Shown: piece after piece, positions 27,881 to 41,700 of the stretch
Numbering within the stretch: position 1 is the first letter of the stretch
Layout of the letters: the number at the start of each line of letters is the position of its first letter
NCBI GenBank assembly: GCA_016801885.1
Contig: CM028894.1
Coordinates: 8,749,241-8,813,240, forward strand
DNA from: Toxotes chatareus
Lineage: Eukaryota; Chordata; Actinopteri; Toxotidae
Direction: 5' to 3'
Length of the DNA: 64,000 bases
Program-made: the position numbers and the translations under genes
The notes under the pieces: generated by a model
Told to the model about the DNA's origin: nothing
The model's input: only the letters and a program-made list of their open reading frames with translations
Databases searched by the model: none

Positions 27881-28059
27881 AGAGCTTAACCAATATATTG
27901 GTCAGCCAATTTTGTCGACCTATCACAGAAATATCTGTATTAGTCTATATGTTGTCATATATATGTAAAGAATATTGACCGATATATCGATATCACAATT
28001 TCTACCTCTTAAATCTGTATCAGCATTTGCCCCTAAAATCCAATATCAGTCAGACTCTA
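27881..28059. mobile_element. Short non-autonomous DNA transposon (MITE-like) with terminal inverted repeats
   Basis: About 179 bp. It starts agagcttaaccaatat and ends ccaatatcagtcagactct; the reverse complement of the end agrees with the start at most positions, so the ends form terminal inverted repeats. Inner phrases (gaccgatatatcgatat, ctaaaatccaatatcagt) match a teleost repeat I know, usually written with 'gaccgatatatcgg' ends. It has no coding capacity. A target-site duplication is not clear. Confidence 0.75.
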
Positions 28060-29117
28060 ACTCTCTCATACACACACACACACACACAGGCAATACTGAA
28101 GCGTTGTGAGGCTGTGAACAGCTCGGATCCGATTTAGATTGCGTCTTTCAAGAATGCCTGAAAAACTCTTTAAGAAATTATGACTTCAGTGACTTTCCTA
28201 TGGGCCTTCATTAGCTATCTGTCACTGCCTCTACCTCACACAGAAAAACACAAGCACACACAACCAATTTTAACCCTGCAAGCCAATTACAGAGGCTGGA
28301 ACTCTCGTAAACAGTAAACTCTTGAGGCAATTAGATATTTATTAACAGGCAGACCCTCAGGTCTCGAAAGATGAAACATATATAGGCATTGATATATACA
28401 CACACACAAACAGTCTCAGTAGCAGGAGAATTGACTACAACTATACAATCTATTTCACAGCAAACTATCTCTTTCAAAACATCCTTGACTCAGTTGTCAA
28501 TCCACTGATGGTAAAGAGGCAGCAAGAGACTGGAAACATCCCGCTCAGTAGCAGGTGGTGCAACTTAGCATGAATTTGCAGTCCAAAACTTCCAAGTCCC
28601 TTGGGCTATGAGAGGAAACCTACACCCAGGGAGATCAAAATTTCTGTTTTAAAAACACCCACCCTAGCGTCAGTTTCAATAGATTCCAGTGGGTGATACA
28701 TTTTCATAGCAGGAGTCAACCCACTCATGGGGTGTGTTCATCTCTCTCGCCACTGGCTTCCAATGAACCTGACATGAATTCAAGCTGACAACAGTCGCTG
28801 TTTTCTGTCAAGGAGCAAACTTTTCACAGCCACCTTTCAAGTCTACAGCGGAAGAGTGTATCACCATCAAAAGACGGAGTTTAGGTGGAGTATCACTTGA
28901 AAAGCCAGCAATGTGGAATAACTAAATAATTATGCAGTTTTTTTCACAGCTGAGGAGGAAAACACACATCAAATCACTATAAAGATGCCGTTGTGCTTTG
29001 GAGATGTGTTGATCACACAGTCAAAGCAATCAATCAAAAGCATAATCTAATCTTATTATCGTCATTGCAACAAAAACACAATTTCAGAGTTAATCACTCA
29101 TACCTTATTAATTATCC

Positions 29118-29224
29118 AATGCCATCTGATGGATGCTTTTATCCAAAGTATCTAGTCAGTGAAATGGATTTAGAGATTTCTTTCCTCTTTTACTGTAACA
29201 TGAAGCAGCCAGGAATTAAACCGT
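29118..29224 (+). mobile_element. Diverged teleost SINE-like repeat with the 'gatgcttttatccaaag' core
   Basis: The core ggatgcttttatccaaag and the trailing cagccaggaattaaacc correspond to a widespread fish repeat (canonical form gatgcttttatccaaagcg, ending gggattcgaacc). Roughly 100 bp between these landmarks is diverged. Confidence 0.65.
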
Positions 29225-29229
29225 AAAGC

Positions 29230-32085
29230 ACAGTAAATCAACAGGCTAAAGGAAGGTTTAGTATAATAACTATGAATATACATGAGCAGAACAAAAGCAT
29301 TTACAACGCTAAACCACAGCAGCTGAAATTAAGCCGTGATGTCATGTTTGAGTGACAGAAAGGTCCAACAGCTGTCGACCTTCTGTGTGTGCGTGTGTAT
29401 GGTATACAGTACATATATAGTGCGAAGGCGAAAAAACCGACGCATGTTGCGATTTGGCTCAGTGCACCACAGACAGCCTGCAGGTACAGGACTGGTGTTA
29501 CAACTGTTTATGTGCCCTGTCAAATCAAATGTCCTGCGGTGGCACCATTGTTTATGTAGCCTGTCAAAACTAGAGAACCGTGGAATCGCATTCACCTTGC
29601 AATAAAGACTGAGACCTCCATGCGACCCTACACGCCACCCTGAGGGGACTGACATCTCTCCTGTTGTATAGATAAACACTTCCTCGGCTACCTGATGATT
29701 TCTTTATCCGGGATGCTCTCCGACCATCTGTCTATGTTCTACCTGTCTCTTTGTTTTAGTGCCCACCTGCCTGCTTCTCTTTTAAGGCTAAAGGTGCAGG
29801 TAACAAAGACAGCGGCGCAGAAATATCTGTGTGAATGCTTTCTGTTCAAAACTCAATAGGCTGATAAAATTCAGCTGATAATGCAGCTGGTTACTATCTC
29901 GCTTGGTGCCTTCACACAAAATAGGGGCAGTGTTTGTAACAAATAATCAATCACATACAACATGGAGAGATGCAGAGAAGCCTATTTGAGAAGAGATGAG
30001 ACTTTATTGATTGATTTGAAGAAAGGAGGTCATCGCAGTATAAGTAACCATACAGTGTCAAAGGCACTGGAATATAAACAAACAACTAGCATTAAATCTA
30101 AGCATTAAAGGGAAGAGTTATTAAGTTATAATGGTGGTTTTGCGGCGACATAATGTGATTCAAATCCAAAGTATTAAGTATGAAAAATAAACTGTATTTG
30201 TACCTAGAAAAGAACAATTACACCAGAAACATGAGCAAAAAAACACAGAAAACAACGATGGCAACAAAGTCAGTTGCCGCTGCCAAGGACAGACAGAGTT
30301 ACAGGAGAAAATCTGCAGACAGTACTGTGTAAAAATATAAGTAAACAGTTTTATCACTGCCCCGTCATGAGGCCGCAGTGGGCATACTTCTCTCTGATGC
30401 ATTACTGTCGTCAAACTGAGGCCGTGAAATGATTTTCTATGATTCACAAAGCGTGCATCACGCTCCCCCATGGCTGCTGTGTTGAGGCATATGGGGACAT
30501 CTACCACTCATGGGACTATTTGAAAGAACTTCCAATGCATGTAAATATGAAACTGTTCACGTTATTCCTTATTCATAAACTACAGTCAAACTTAATCACT
30601 TGTTCTGTTTATTTCTATTTCCTCTCTTATCCTATTGTGTCTGTCACATATTGCATTAACTTAATTCAAGGCTTTGGCTGACGCAAAATACTCACCGGCG
30701 TCAAAACACCTGCACACATTACTTTAAATATTTTATAACATCTGCTCCCTGGATGGGCACATTTTGGCTGCCATACCTTGTCTACTTCCTCTGTCTGTAT
30801 GACGCATCTGATGTGTGCTAACGGTATAAACTGACATGCATCAAATGGTGCCAAGCGGCTGGTGTGTGTGTTGCACTTAAGGACACACTAACACCAACAG
30901 AGCACTTCTTTTCAGTGACACCTCTGCAGTACCATAACATCAGTGTCACTGCAGAGGGCTCTAGCACAATAAAAAAAAAAAAAAAACAGAGTTCTCTAGA
31001 CAATAAGTTGTCTCTATTTAATGTCATCTGGCAACGTGTTTTATCAGCCAATTAAATACATACACGTACACCTAGCAGGTAGATTACCTTGATATGTCAT
31101 GTACCTTGCCAGCATCAAGAGGAGTAGAGGAAAACTAATGTTACTATGACAACCGTCCTGAGGTTTACAACCCTACCGTGAAGGTACATAAACCATCAAT
31201 GTCTTGGAGTTTGATTAAACCTTCAAACTAGACTTCCTGGTTCATATTTTATCTTCTGCCTGTGGCTGGTAGCAAAACACCCACACCAATGCTTTAGGTT
31301 GTTGTGCTGTTGCCTGAATGTGGCCACAAAATGGTGCATTTGCTGTTTCGTATTCCTTCTTTATTCATGCATTTTTTTATAATGACATTACATCCAGGGT
31401 TTTATTCTGACACTTGTCAATGTAGCTGAGGTGCATTCACAGTGCTGTGGGAATCTCCAGCTTCCAAGACTTGATTCCTTAAACTTATTAAACAACAAGG
31501 GCTCCCAAAGTAACATCCAACTTCTGATGATGTGTGGCTACTGAAATCAACATGTAGCTGCTTGTTTTCAAACATTACACAATAATAATCAAAAAAGCTT
31601 TTCTACTTTTCATTCAGAATTTCCAAATCTAATCTGTCTTTCCACTGACAAAATGTATTTATTGTCTACAAGACCAGCTTGCTCTTCTCTGTTGACCCCA
31701 TCAGGAAATTTATAGGTTGTGTGAAGTGTCGATGTTATGACTTCACGCCGCCTGGCATACCTGCTGACCCGTTGAGACATACTGGCATTTTAATAAAGTG
31801 TACGACCTGGCACTTGCCTCTGCGCTGCCCTGGAGGTCTATTGCACTGCCTCGAGTTCAGCATTACACCGCTGGCACGAGTTAGGGCAGCAAATTTTATA
31901 AGGGTCACTGAGGTTGAGAGAGCAAGAGACAGCGAGGTCGAGAAGAAGAAAAAAGAGACTAGAATTACCGCCTCGCAGTTACATACCTCCGACAACCAGT
32001 CAAAATGCAGTTTAAATCCATGTCTGTCCAGACTCATATAATGTGTAGTGAAGACTTAAGGTATTGACTAATGGTCAGAAAAGTG
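29230..32085. other. Intronic stretch without recognised genes
   Basis: At 29505-29569 a 20-bp phrase (tgtttatgt..cctgtcaaa) occurs twice, 44 bp apart, which suggests a small tandem duplication. The section at 31720-31940 is richer in CpG than its surroundings. Frames are short and unrecognised. Confidence 0.5.
30913..30957. repeat. Two interleaved inverted repeats (pseudoknot-like order)
   Basis: agtgacac (30914-30921) pairs with gtgtcact (30943-30950). cctctgcagt (30921-30930) pairs with actgcagagg (30948-30957). The order is A-B-A'-B', and the right arms share three bases, so the two stems would compete. Confidence 0.85.
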
Positions 32086-32090
32086 ATTTT

Positions 32091-32346
32091 GCAGTACACT
32101 GTGAAGTCATAGTGAAGCTGACCTTTGACTTTTTGGATATAAAACATCAACACTACAGAATTTTGTCCCATTAGACATTTGTGTGAAATTTTTATCATAA
32201 TTACCGTATAAATTCTTTGTTATGGCCAAAAATGTAATTTCTGACTATTATCAGTTCCTCCTAAGAGTCCAGGTGAACAGTTGTGCCAAATTTGAAGGCA
32301 TTCCTGAGATGTCGCCACAGCTGCCGCCGGCACGGAGGCACAAAAA
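32091..32346 (+). mobile_element. Dispersed teleost repeat ('gtgccaaatttgaaggcatt' type)
   Basis: The phrases gctgacctttgactttttgg, atcagttcctcctaagagtc, gtgccaaatttgaaggcatt and a closing cacggaggcacaaaaa match, in order, a repeat common in percomorph introns. I know it from memory and cannot give its formal family name. It has no coding capacity. Confidence 0.7.
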
Positions 32347-32890
32347 GTCACCAAGAGAAAATGAGACAGAGAGTACGAAAAGAGATATCAGGATGGGTTG
32401 TAACAAAGAGGCGAGCACTTAAGGAGACTCCACTGAAAAACACAGCTGAGCAGGCACTGATGTCATCACATGATGTTGTGCTTTCTCACTGTTGATGAGA
32501 ACAGCAAGTCCGCACCAATGCTGTTTCAGGGCCGATTCACACCTGTAGTGCACCAGACAGCAGGAGGAAGGCAAAGATGAGTCATCACACTCCTCTGGGA
32601 TCATAAAAAGACTGTGCTAATTCTAAGGACGTCTTCTTTGTGCTAAGTTGAAAAACCTTGTGGAATTCACATCTCAGCTGTCTCAAGACTAAAAAAATCC
32701 CTCTTTAGCTTTCTTGCTTCTCCTGTCTCCATCTCTATGTTTTAAATAAATTCAATAAGTGATATCAATCAGGGATAATTGCTTTTACCTAGATTCATCT
32801 CTTGAGTGTACTTTAAGTGTCCACAGTGTTTAGGAGATTCACTATATCATAGAGCATGTCCAACCACAGGCAGTTAAAGTGTAAATTAGT

Positions 32891-33085
32891 GAGGAAAGGC
32901 TGCAGTGCTGTAGATCAATAGGACAAAGCTAATCTTGCTGTCAGTCAGGGACGAAGCTAATTCCATTGACAGTCTACAGTGAAGGCCTAATTTCACTGAA
33001 AGACAAAGAGGAAAGGCTCATTCTGTTGGAAGTCAATAGCTCAGCACCGGTTTCATGCAAAAGAAGCAAGACAAAGCTATTCAAC
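32891..33085 (+). repeat. Decayed 30-bp minisatellite, about 6.5 units
   Basis: Successive units can be laid out at 32891, 32922, 32950, 32980, 33010, 33040 and 33070, with lengths of 31, 28, 30, 30, 30 and 30 before a partial unit. Each begins with a version of gacaaagctaattc, with middles such as ttgacagtc and ends such as aatag. Units differ at many positions, so the array is old and not obvious at first sight. Confidence 0.75.
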
Positions 33086-33089
33086 TTTT

Positions 33090-36000
33090 TTTAAACGGGG
33101 AAAGGCAACGAAACTCAGCATTTGCTAAGACAGCTTACACTGTGGGGTTACAGGTTACATTACAGGAAGGAAAAAAATGCTCACAACTAGTTCATTCCGA
33201 GTTTTTGCGTAGCTGCTGTTGAAGCTCTTCAACAAGAACTATTCTTGCATCTAGTCCAGAGAGTTTATTGTCGACTGAAAGCAAAATGTCACTGACCTCA
33301 GTACAGCATGATTTGTCTGGGGACTATGGATGGAATGGGATTACCAGAATCTCTTGGTGGCTGGTGTGGAGGAGACTTTGTCCAGGTCTCTGCTTTTTTC
33401 CCGCATAGCTCATGGTGCAGCACGGACTGATATCGAGAATTTGTGTTATTCCAACTTACTTTAGTTTTTTTCCAAGTCAGTGTCAATTTAGGTGAACGCT
33501 TACTTTCTGACTAAAAGGGAATATACCTGGTCCATTAGAGGCCAATGAGACGAGCCTGCTCTCCCTTCAGACACAAGTTGAGTCTAGAAGTCTGGAAGCA
33601 AAACTTTATTGTTTGAGGGGTGTTCAAATTATTACTGAAATTGAATTTCATTGGTATTCTCCTGGAAGGGGAACATTACATCCTTGCACCATTTATAGTC
33701 TGACTACCACCTGCGATTGACTGTAGGGCAAGTCTGCCTCCACCGCTCGTAAAACCGAGAGAGAAAGTGAGGAGTAGAGGGGCTGATGAGATTCCTATTC
33801 CCTTCCCCACACTGCTCATCCTTCTCACTGTACATCTGTCTTTCTCTTTCTGATTTCCTACTCTCTGTTCCTCTCTCTTCCACTCACGCCTGCTTCTCTT
33901 TTTCTGGTTTGCAGGTGTATGTTTAGTAAGACAAAATGCAGCAGAAGCCCACAGGAGGTGTTTGAAACCGAACGCCTACCACATCCCACTGCTCCCGGTG
34001 ATAGATCAGACCGTACGCCAGGGCTGCTCTGGTGATTAATTGGGCTGGGGGCGCGGACCATGTGCTAGCTGTATTCTGGATTCAAGTCTGGTTTGTGTTA
34101 TTTACAGTCAGATGAAACTTCGAGGATCTTTACAGAGGAACTGGGTCATTACAGCAGCTATTTAAATGCAGATACTGGATTTTTGTGCGCTTTTCCTGCA
34201 CAGACACACAAGAATAAGGGGAGAGTACCTATAATAGAAGGATCTGCCTGCTTATTTTAAATAAAACTAGGAAAATAAACACACAGCACTCTGGCCTTGC
34301 TGTTTAAATGACACAGAAATCATTTATTCCAAAAAGGATTCAATGGGAGTTAAAGGTAACATCAGATAGATAGTACCACACTTCTAGGCAACATTTGTCT
34401 TTATGAATTTTCAAAAAGCTAAGATTAAATACCCACCAAAGACTGACAGCCTTCTGTGTGAGACTGCTGAACAGTAATATACTGGAGTGGGATAATGATC
34501 CTCTGCTTTACATCCCTATGGCTTCCAGTCAGAGTGATTATATAGTTGTCTGTGCCTGGCAGTTGGACAGACAGCTGCACTACCAATTAAGCCCATTCAA
34601 AAGCAGGCAGTTTAATTAGTTGAAGGATAGTTGTTGAAGGGGGCTCATTCTGAAACATCCATTGTGAAAAACAATAATTACCTACAGTAATGTTAATTGC
34701 TCAATATTTCTCTCATTACATCCTATAAAAAGTGTGATATTTTGTAAACCGAAATTATCTAAAAGAATTTCCACATTAATAACTTGTCTCTTGCCTCAGT
34801 AGTATGAACCACATTTCATTTGGAAAGGAAAGCTGTTTTTTGAGCAGTGGATATTTTATTTTGAAAAAGCCAGTGGAAGCTCCTGGGTGAAAATGCGTCT
34901 CGCTCGAACGTCCACAGTTTACAATCCTTCCACCACAGCCTGCTAGCAGCCCCTCTCCCTGCTTGAACAGACACATGCACACACTGGGAAATAACACATC
35001 GCGGGGTGGCGTGGAACACGCATACGCACATGGCGTGCATGCAAACTAACACTGACACACACACCCACCAGTGTAGCCACATGAAGACATATGGCCATTC
35101 CCACCATAGGGGAGGAAGTATAATACAATACGCCAAAAAAGCTTTGGCAGGGTCTACATGTTATTTGTGTGTGTGTGTGTGTGTGTTAGCAGCAGAATCA
35201 TCGGCCCTTCCATTCCGTGAGGAGGCCATTTTGCCTTTACGCCTCAGTGAACCTATGACTGCCAACCAGTGAAACAGACAGAGTGAGCAGAGTGAAAGGA
35301 AAAGGGGTGGTGGGTTGGAGGGGGTAAACATGGAGAAATAGCATCTTTGGACTAATAGAGGAGAGGAGAGGAGAGGAGAGGAGGGGGGAGGAGAGGAGAG
35401 GAGAGCTGCTGCAGAGACCCAGGTGTGTGGAAGATGCAGCAAAGGAGAAAGTGACATAGTAGGTATGGCAGTATTAAAGCCTGTGTGTGTGTGTGTGTGT
35501 GTGCAGGGTGTGTGTGTAGGCAGGTATAAGTGTGTGTCATTTGCCTAAGCCTCTGGATTTGTCTCTTCTGAGCGATTCAGAGGGAACATAGGGCTTAAGG
35601 CCATCACACTGTGGGGATTTATTACACAAATGCAGTATGTGCACACCAGCGCTCACACATATTGACATATAAGGTACAGAGAAAACTGACAAAGAAAGAC
35701 ACACATATAGGGTGATAAAGCAGAGTGAGGGTACATCTCAGTGTGCAGCAGTTTGTTGACGACCGTACTGCTCACTTTCTGCATTCCTTCAATAAAAGCT
35801 AATCCTTTAAATTTCACCTAGAGTCAAGTATCATTTATTTCCTCAAGGCTACTGCAGACCTCCATCTGCTTCTGTGGTCAATCTGCTTTTTCAATTACAC
35901 GACTTTATGAAAAAGATATGGACCCTATTAGACTAAATATCTGCCTGTTAGCCAGTAGGTATCTGCAAGTATGATCGTATAATCTCAAGAACTTAGGATC

Positions 36001-38240
36001 TGCAAAAAAACATCTGGTTGGAAATTAGCAAAATAGTTAATTTCAAATTGAGCACGATGAAAAAAAGAAAAAAAAAAAACTAGACTGGACATGCAAAACT
36101 TTGAACCTTGCCTCAGTTACTCCTCAAATTAGTTTTGTGCTCACGTCATAGTTTGGTGGACATTAAGCAGCTTTGTAATATTTTTCAAATAGCTCTATCA
36201 CTCTTACTCTTTCTCTGCTTCTTTACACTGTCTCCTTCACACTGTCCTAAAGTTGATGAGTAGGACAAGGGGATAACTGTTTGTGTGTTTTTCTGACAGC
36301 GCCAGACTTTGAGCGGATTAATGTGATCTAAATATAAACACTGCTAATCAGGACATCAAAACAGGCACAGGGAGACACAGATATATACACATTCAGACAC
36401 CCTTTCATGTTTGCCACACATACACACAGACACACAAACTTTTCCTCCGCACAAATATGCATGACCACGGTGTTGCCTTGCATCTGTCTCATTTTGTCAT
36501 TTTCATCTGTTTCATCTTTCAGGCTCAGAAAACAAGTCTGAGAAGAAAAAAACTAAGGGTTTCAAAACAAGCAAAGCATCCAAACACGATCACAAGTTCA
36601 ACACCGAACACAAACTCGCAAAGCTGCATCCTTAGGTGTGATCTATAGAAAAACCAACAACGGAGAGAACACTAACATGGTTTCGGGCTCTTGGTTTGAC
36701 ATTAAAACATGAAATCCTTAATTGTTAAGGACAACACGTATTTACAGACATACAAATACATGTGCACGAGTACCGGCAGAACAACATACACACAGCACTC
36801 CACACAAAAGAGATAATGTGTCCTGCTGAGATGAGATCTCACCATTTCTCATAATAGCAGCCATCATTTGATTAAGATGTATGTATTGGAGAGCTCAAGA
36901 GACTGGCAGAGCAGATGCAAACTTCCTGCAGCAGAGACAAAGAACAACTTCAGCTGGGCTGAAACAAGAAGTCAGACTGCAGGGAGACAAAGCCATGTAT
37001 TTTTCGATGTCATTGAAAGCTTCCTGCATTTTGCTGTGCTGTAAGAACAGCCGGAGGCATGTGCGTTGAGAGTCCAGCTTCGACCGCAACAAACAAACAC
37101 ACATATACACGCGTGCACACACACTTGGAGCAGAAAAACACTGCTTGCTGAGCAGCACATTTCCTTGTATTTTCAACCTCATGAATTTAGAATAGGGTCG
37201 GAGCCTCCTGCAGGAACAGGTGCACACCATTTTTTTGGTTTTTCATGTTAGTTGTCTATGCTTGTGAGGATTTTTTTTTTCTATAGATACTTAGGGCATC
37301 AAAACTGCAATGTAACCAAAACCCTTACACAAACCTTTCAATTCATTCATTCAATTTAATTCAAATACTGGCCTGAGATACAACTCTAATACAAAACAAA
37401 ACTTGCATTGGCCAAAGTGTCTCTCCTCTGTGGGTCTAACTCTGAAACTGGGCATATGCACTCACACACACACACAGACCACGTTGCCAGCATGATTCTG
37501 TGTGTGGGAAGTAAAATAAGAGGAAACCCCCCTGGAAGCGGCGAGGAATTCTCTGTTGGAGACCAAATCTGACGACATAAACTTTCTCCTCCGCAAGCAG
37601 GAACTCCACCCCATCTCTGCCTCCCTGCCTACATTCCTCCACCTCTCCCTCTCTGCAGCCACATCCAAAACACACACACGCAAGTAATAAATTCAGCCAA
37701 ACGACTAAATAAATAATTTGTGAGGAATAGATTAAAAAAAAAAAAATCAATGCATGAGCAATGCTAACCTCTTTCCTTTTAACTAGATTTTTTATTGGAT
37801 GTCTGTTTGTGTTTAGGTGCTTTAGCTGCCCATCTGTTCAATAAAAAAAAAAAAAAAAACCTGATCTATACCAGAAAATAAATCTATCCGCAGCTTAAGT
37901 GAGAAGGCATCCACACCACCTCTTGTACCTGCGCATAAAATTACATACAAAAAACATGAAAAAACATGAATCATGTATTTCTTCAATTAACTGCTGCATA
38001 AATTAAAATATTAACCTAAAAATCTCACATCAAAGGACGGCAATTTTCTACATGTGAGAGCGAGGAGAGGAAGAGAGAGCATTAGAGACAGAACAAGAGG
38101 AATCCTCACATAAATAAGAAATAAAAGGTTTAATACAAAAAGAATGAAAGGAAAGTTTGCACAGAAGAAAAACTGTTCCGCCCACATCTTTTCTCAACAT
38201 ACAGAATATTCAATACTTGTGTTCTCTCATTGTCATGAGA
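33090..38240. other. Intronic stretch without recognised genes
   Basis: Contains GT arrays at 35165-35187 and 35481-35503, a purine pentanucleotide array at 35357-35405 and several A-runs (near 36060, 37735 and 37840). The rest is ordinary AT-rich intron sequence. Confidence 0.55.
35357..35405 (+). repeat. (GGAGA)n pentanucleotide array
   Basis: Pure purine array of gagga/ggaga units with one ggggggag irregularity in the middle, giving near mirror symmetry. Confidence 0.95.
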
Positions 38241-38730
38241 CACTGTTATAGTGTCACAAAACCTCTTAGGGAGGGTGTCAGATTGGATGGCTCACCCCAA
38301 TCATGGCTTCATGGCACTGAGTCTTAGAATTCCTTTAAAAATATTAACCCTAGTTAGAGGAACAGAACTGGCCTGCCAGTGTGGGTCTTCTGACCTAACC
38401 AGGAGTCCTGAAGGTGATATACTGGGTCCCCTTCTCTTCAGATCCACTCAAACTGTCACCTCCTATAAACCCAGTCTTAAAGAACAGTTTTTTATTTGGA
38501 ATAGCTTTTATACAGCTAATTTCTGTGCTTGTGTGTTTTTTGTAATACTTTTATTGTGGATTCATACCTCTTTTATATTTTTTAACAACACTGCACACTT
38601 GTTTGCTGCTTTTATCTCATGCAGTTCTCTTAAATGCTGCTCATGTCCTGCCATTACCTTTTAGCTTCTCAAATCTGGAAAGCACTCTATGCCTTGTGCT
38701 TGAAAATGCTTGAAAAATAAACGATTATTA
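38241..38730 (+). mobile_element. Possible 3' tail of a retroelement or inserted transcript
   Basis: The stretch ends with ggaaagcactctatgcc, then cttgaaaaataaacgatt, which resembles the '...aagcactttgtg...aataaa' end of many fish retroelement or gene tails. An upstream 137-codon frame (38251-38664) shows no family I know. An AATAAA signal lies near 38715, but no poly-A tract follows. Confidence 0.35.
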
Positions 38731-38739
38731 ATTAAATTT

Positions 38740-41700
38740 TGCTTTGAGAATGACTGAGAATCAGCCCTTTATTACTGTCTGGCTATGGTCACGATCTGGA
38801 ATGAAGAAAAGAAAATTATAATTACTAAAGAAAATCAATTGAGCCTGGCTGGTTGTGGGCTGTTTGGGGATCGCCTCACAACTGATCCCAAAACGCTTGC
38901 TTAATTCTGAAAGGAAGTGATATCCTGTTATGTCATTTATATTTAAAGACTTCCTGCTCTTTTCCTTTGCTACTATCTCCATTCATCTTCACTCCCCCTT
39001 GCTTTATTCATCTGCTTTCTTCTTCTCTCAAACTCTTTCATCTCTTATCCTTGCCTGTCCATCTTGTCGAGGCTCCTTTCTCGCTTATTTTTTTAACCCC
39101 TTTTGCTTCATCATATCTCTCTCTCATCACATAAAACACTGACAGTATTCTAAGTTTGCAGCTGTGAATGTATCACTGACATGTTCACACTCAAATCAAG
39201 TGCTAACATTGTTGGATTTTCAGTCTTTTCCGCATGAATGTCTCTGCCCTCCGATTACAAACATGCCAGCGGGTATGTTTTCAGGTGCCACCACCAGCTG
39301 CTAAAGCTCAACACCATTTCTCAACAACAGTGGAAAGTCACTGCACAAGTCACAAGTGGGAACATGCTCTAAAGAAAGATGCAGTGATATCGCTGCATAT
39401 GGTTTTCATTTCAACTATGTTAACATTCATCAAAGAGAGAGCAGTAGATAATTTTAGATGTCAGTATGACAAGAAGAAGAAAGTGAAATTCAAGTGTCTA
39501 GACAGTTGAACAACTTGAGCGAGCAATTTCTGAGGAACACATCTCTTTAAAGTACCTCACCGGTTCGGAGACTGCCAAACTTCAAAATATTTTGTAAGAA
39601 ATGTATGTATTTTTTATCTTAAAATTCTGGTTTATCGTTCAATGAACCTGTCTTCCTTATGAAAAAGTAAATGTGCATTAAACCAATGCCAGTGTCTATC
39701 ACTTGATTTAAAAGATCAACACAGTTATTTTTCCCACATTCATGGCGTCTGAAAAGAAAAACAAGAAAACAGAGAGAGAAAGGAAACGCAGAAACATTCA
39801 GGCAGTGCTTCACACAAGACAAATTAAACACACGCTACAGAAGCAGGGAAAAGACGCACATATAATGAAAAACACAAAACCAGCAAACAGGGGAAAAAGA
39901 AGAAAGGCGAGGGTAAGAGGAAAAAGTAAGTGAAGATGTAAGGCCATGTCTAAGCCTGCATAAATTCCCATTTCTCTTTTGAATAATAACAGTTTCATTC
40001 TAGAGTGAAAAATGGGGAAGGCTTCGGTAAGTGGTGAAACTTTTAAATCCGTGGTTCCGTGCTGGCGGAGTAGGAATAAATTACTCTGTCAGAGTCAAAC
40101 TATGGAGACACAGCTACGTTTGTTAAAGCAGGGAGTGTCGGAAATGCCTCCAACCCTCAGCAATTACCCATCATTTGTCAGGTTCTGTTGTATAATTGGG
40201 TCTGCACTACCTCTGTCACCATCAACAGTCATTTAGATGTAAATATGAGGGCAGGAAATGTAAGACAGGCACAGGACTTTGATAGGTGCGACTTTTCTTT
40301 TCAACTGAGATTGTGTTAAGACTTAAAGCACTAAAGAGTATGAGATTGTATGGTGTTTGACACGAGGTTCAGACAAGGGGATTGCATCAGATGAGGAGAG
40401 CGCAGTTTTCCTTGAGGAAATTGTGGGAAAATGTATGTCAGTGCACTTCACTCATCTGTCTCTCTGTCTGTGATTCTGCGTTCAAACAGCAGACTGTATG
40501 TCTCTCCTTCTGCTTTAACTTTCAGATTGCTCTGTTGTTGGGTTTTTTTTGTTTTCTTTTTTTATAGCTTTACATCTTCCTGCATTCATTATTCCATCCG
40601 GGCCACGCTTCATCCTCACACTCGATTCTTGAAGACTACTGAATACAAAACCAAAGTTGAACTTTGAGGAGCAAACAAAAAAAGTTTTCAAAGATGCAAA
40701 CAAGGGCTGGAGGCCAACAGGGGAAACGTATACCATCTGCTCTTGCTCAGTGTGTTATCATTAACTTCTTCCACTTCTTCTCTTTGTGTTCTCCAAAAAA
40801 AAAATGTTTTAGAAATGTTTTAGAGCCAATAAGAAAAACATCAATGGCAAAATTAAAATCCAATGTCAGTTTACAACAGTTTGTTTTGGGGTTTTTTCTA
40901 ACATGGCCTTCAATGTGTTAAAGAAATCTCACAGATCCATGAAATTTGGTTTGTAATTTCACACAAGTGCCAGTGTGAGAATTTGTATCTTTAAAGTCTG
41001 GGAACAAATACAGAAAGATGGCACCTGCTGGGATTGCCGGGAAGGAGAACAGAGAGGCTGGGAGAGACGGATGGGAGTAAGAAAGCAAATGAAGACAGGG
41101 TGAACAGAGACAGACAAGAATGAAAAGGGAATTATATGGTAAGAAGAAAAGTACAGGGGAATGTCTAGAATATCTTTACTGTGATTAAGGCAACAACTGA
41201 CCCAAAAAGCTACTTGTGCCACCGCAGGAAAAGGATAGTGAAAAGGATGGAGGATGGCAGGACAATAAGGGAGAAAGTGTGTGAAGAAAGAGACAAGAAA
41301 AGTCAGAGAAACAAAAAAAGAAAGAATCAGAAAGACTCCGACCAGTGTGAGAGGAATAAACAGACAAAGAAGCAGATGGGGAGCACCGATTACTCTTCCC
41401 GCATCCCGGCATTCGAGTAATCTGACATGGATCGCTGTCGAAGCAACGCTGCAACCGCCGAGCCGGAAGAGTGGTAATTCCGCCCCATTCACTCCCAGCT
41501 AATCAGCCTCTGCCAGCTCAGCAGCCATCAGCCTGTTGGGGCGATGTGTGCGTGGAGGAAAACAGAGAGGACAGAGTGGATGTTCACACATGTGCACGTG
41601 CAGGTATCCAAGTTTGATTTATTAGCAGCAGGGCGGAGAGTAACGAAAGACGTCCACAGCAAGTTCATCAGCCAGCACTCAATTTCCAGTCCTGCCAGGT

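Noticed and set aside
40959..41492. 177-codon minus-strand frame
   Set aside because: Much of it is the complement of the purine-rich block at 41040-41380, with no recognised family.
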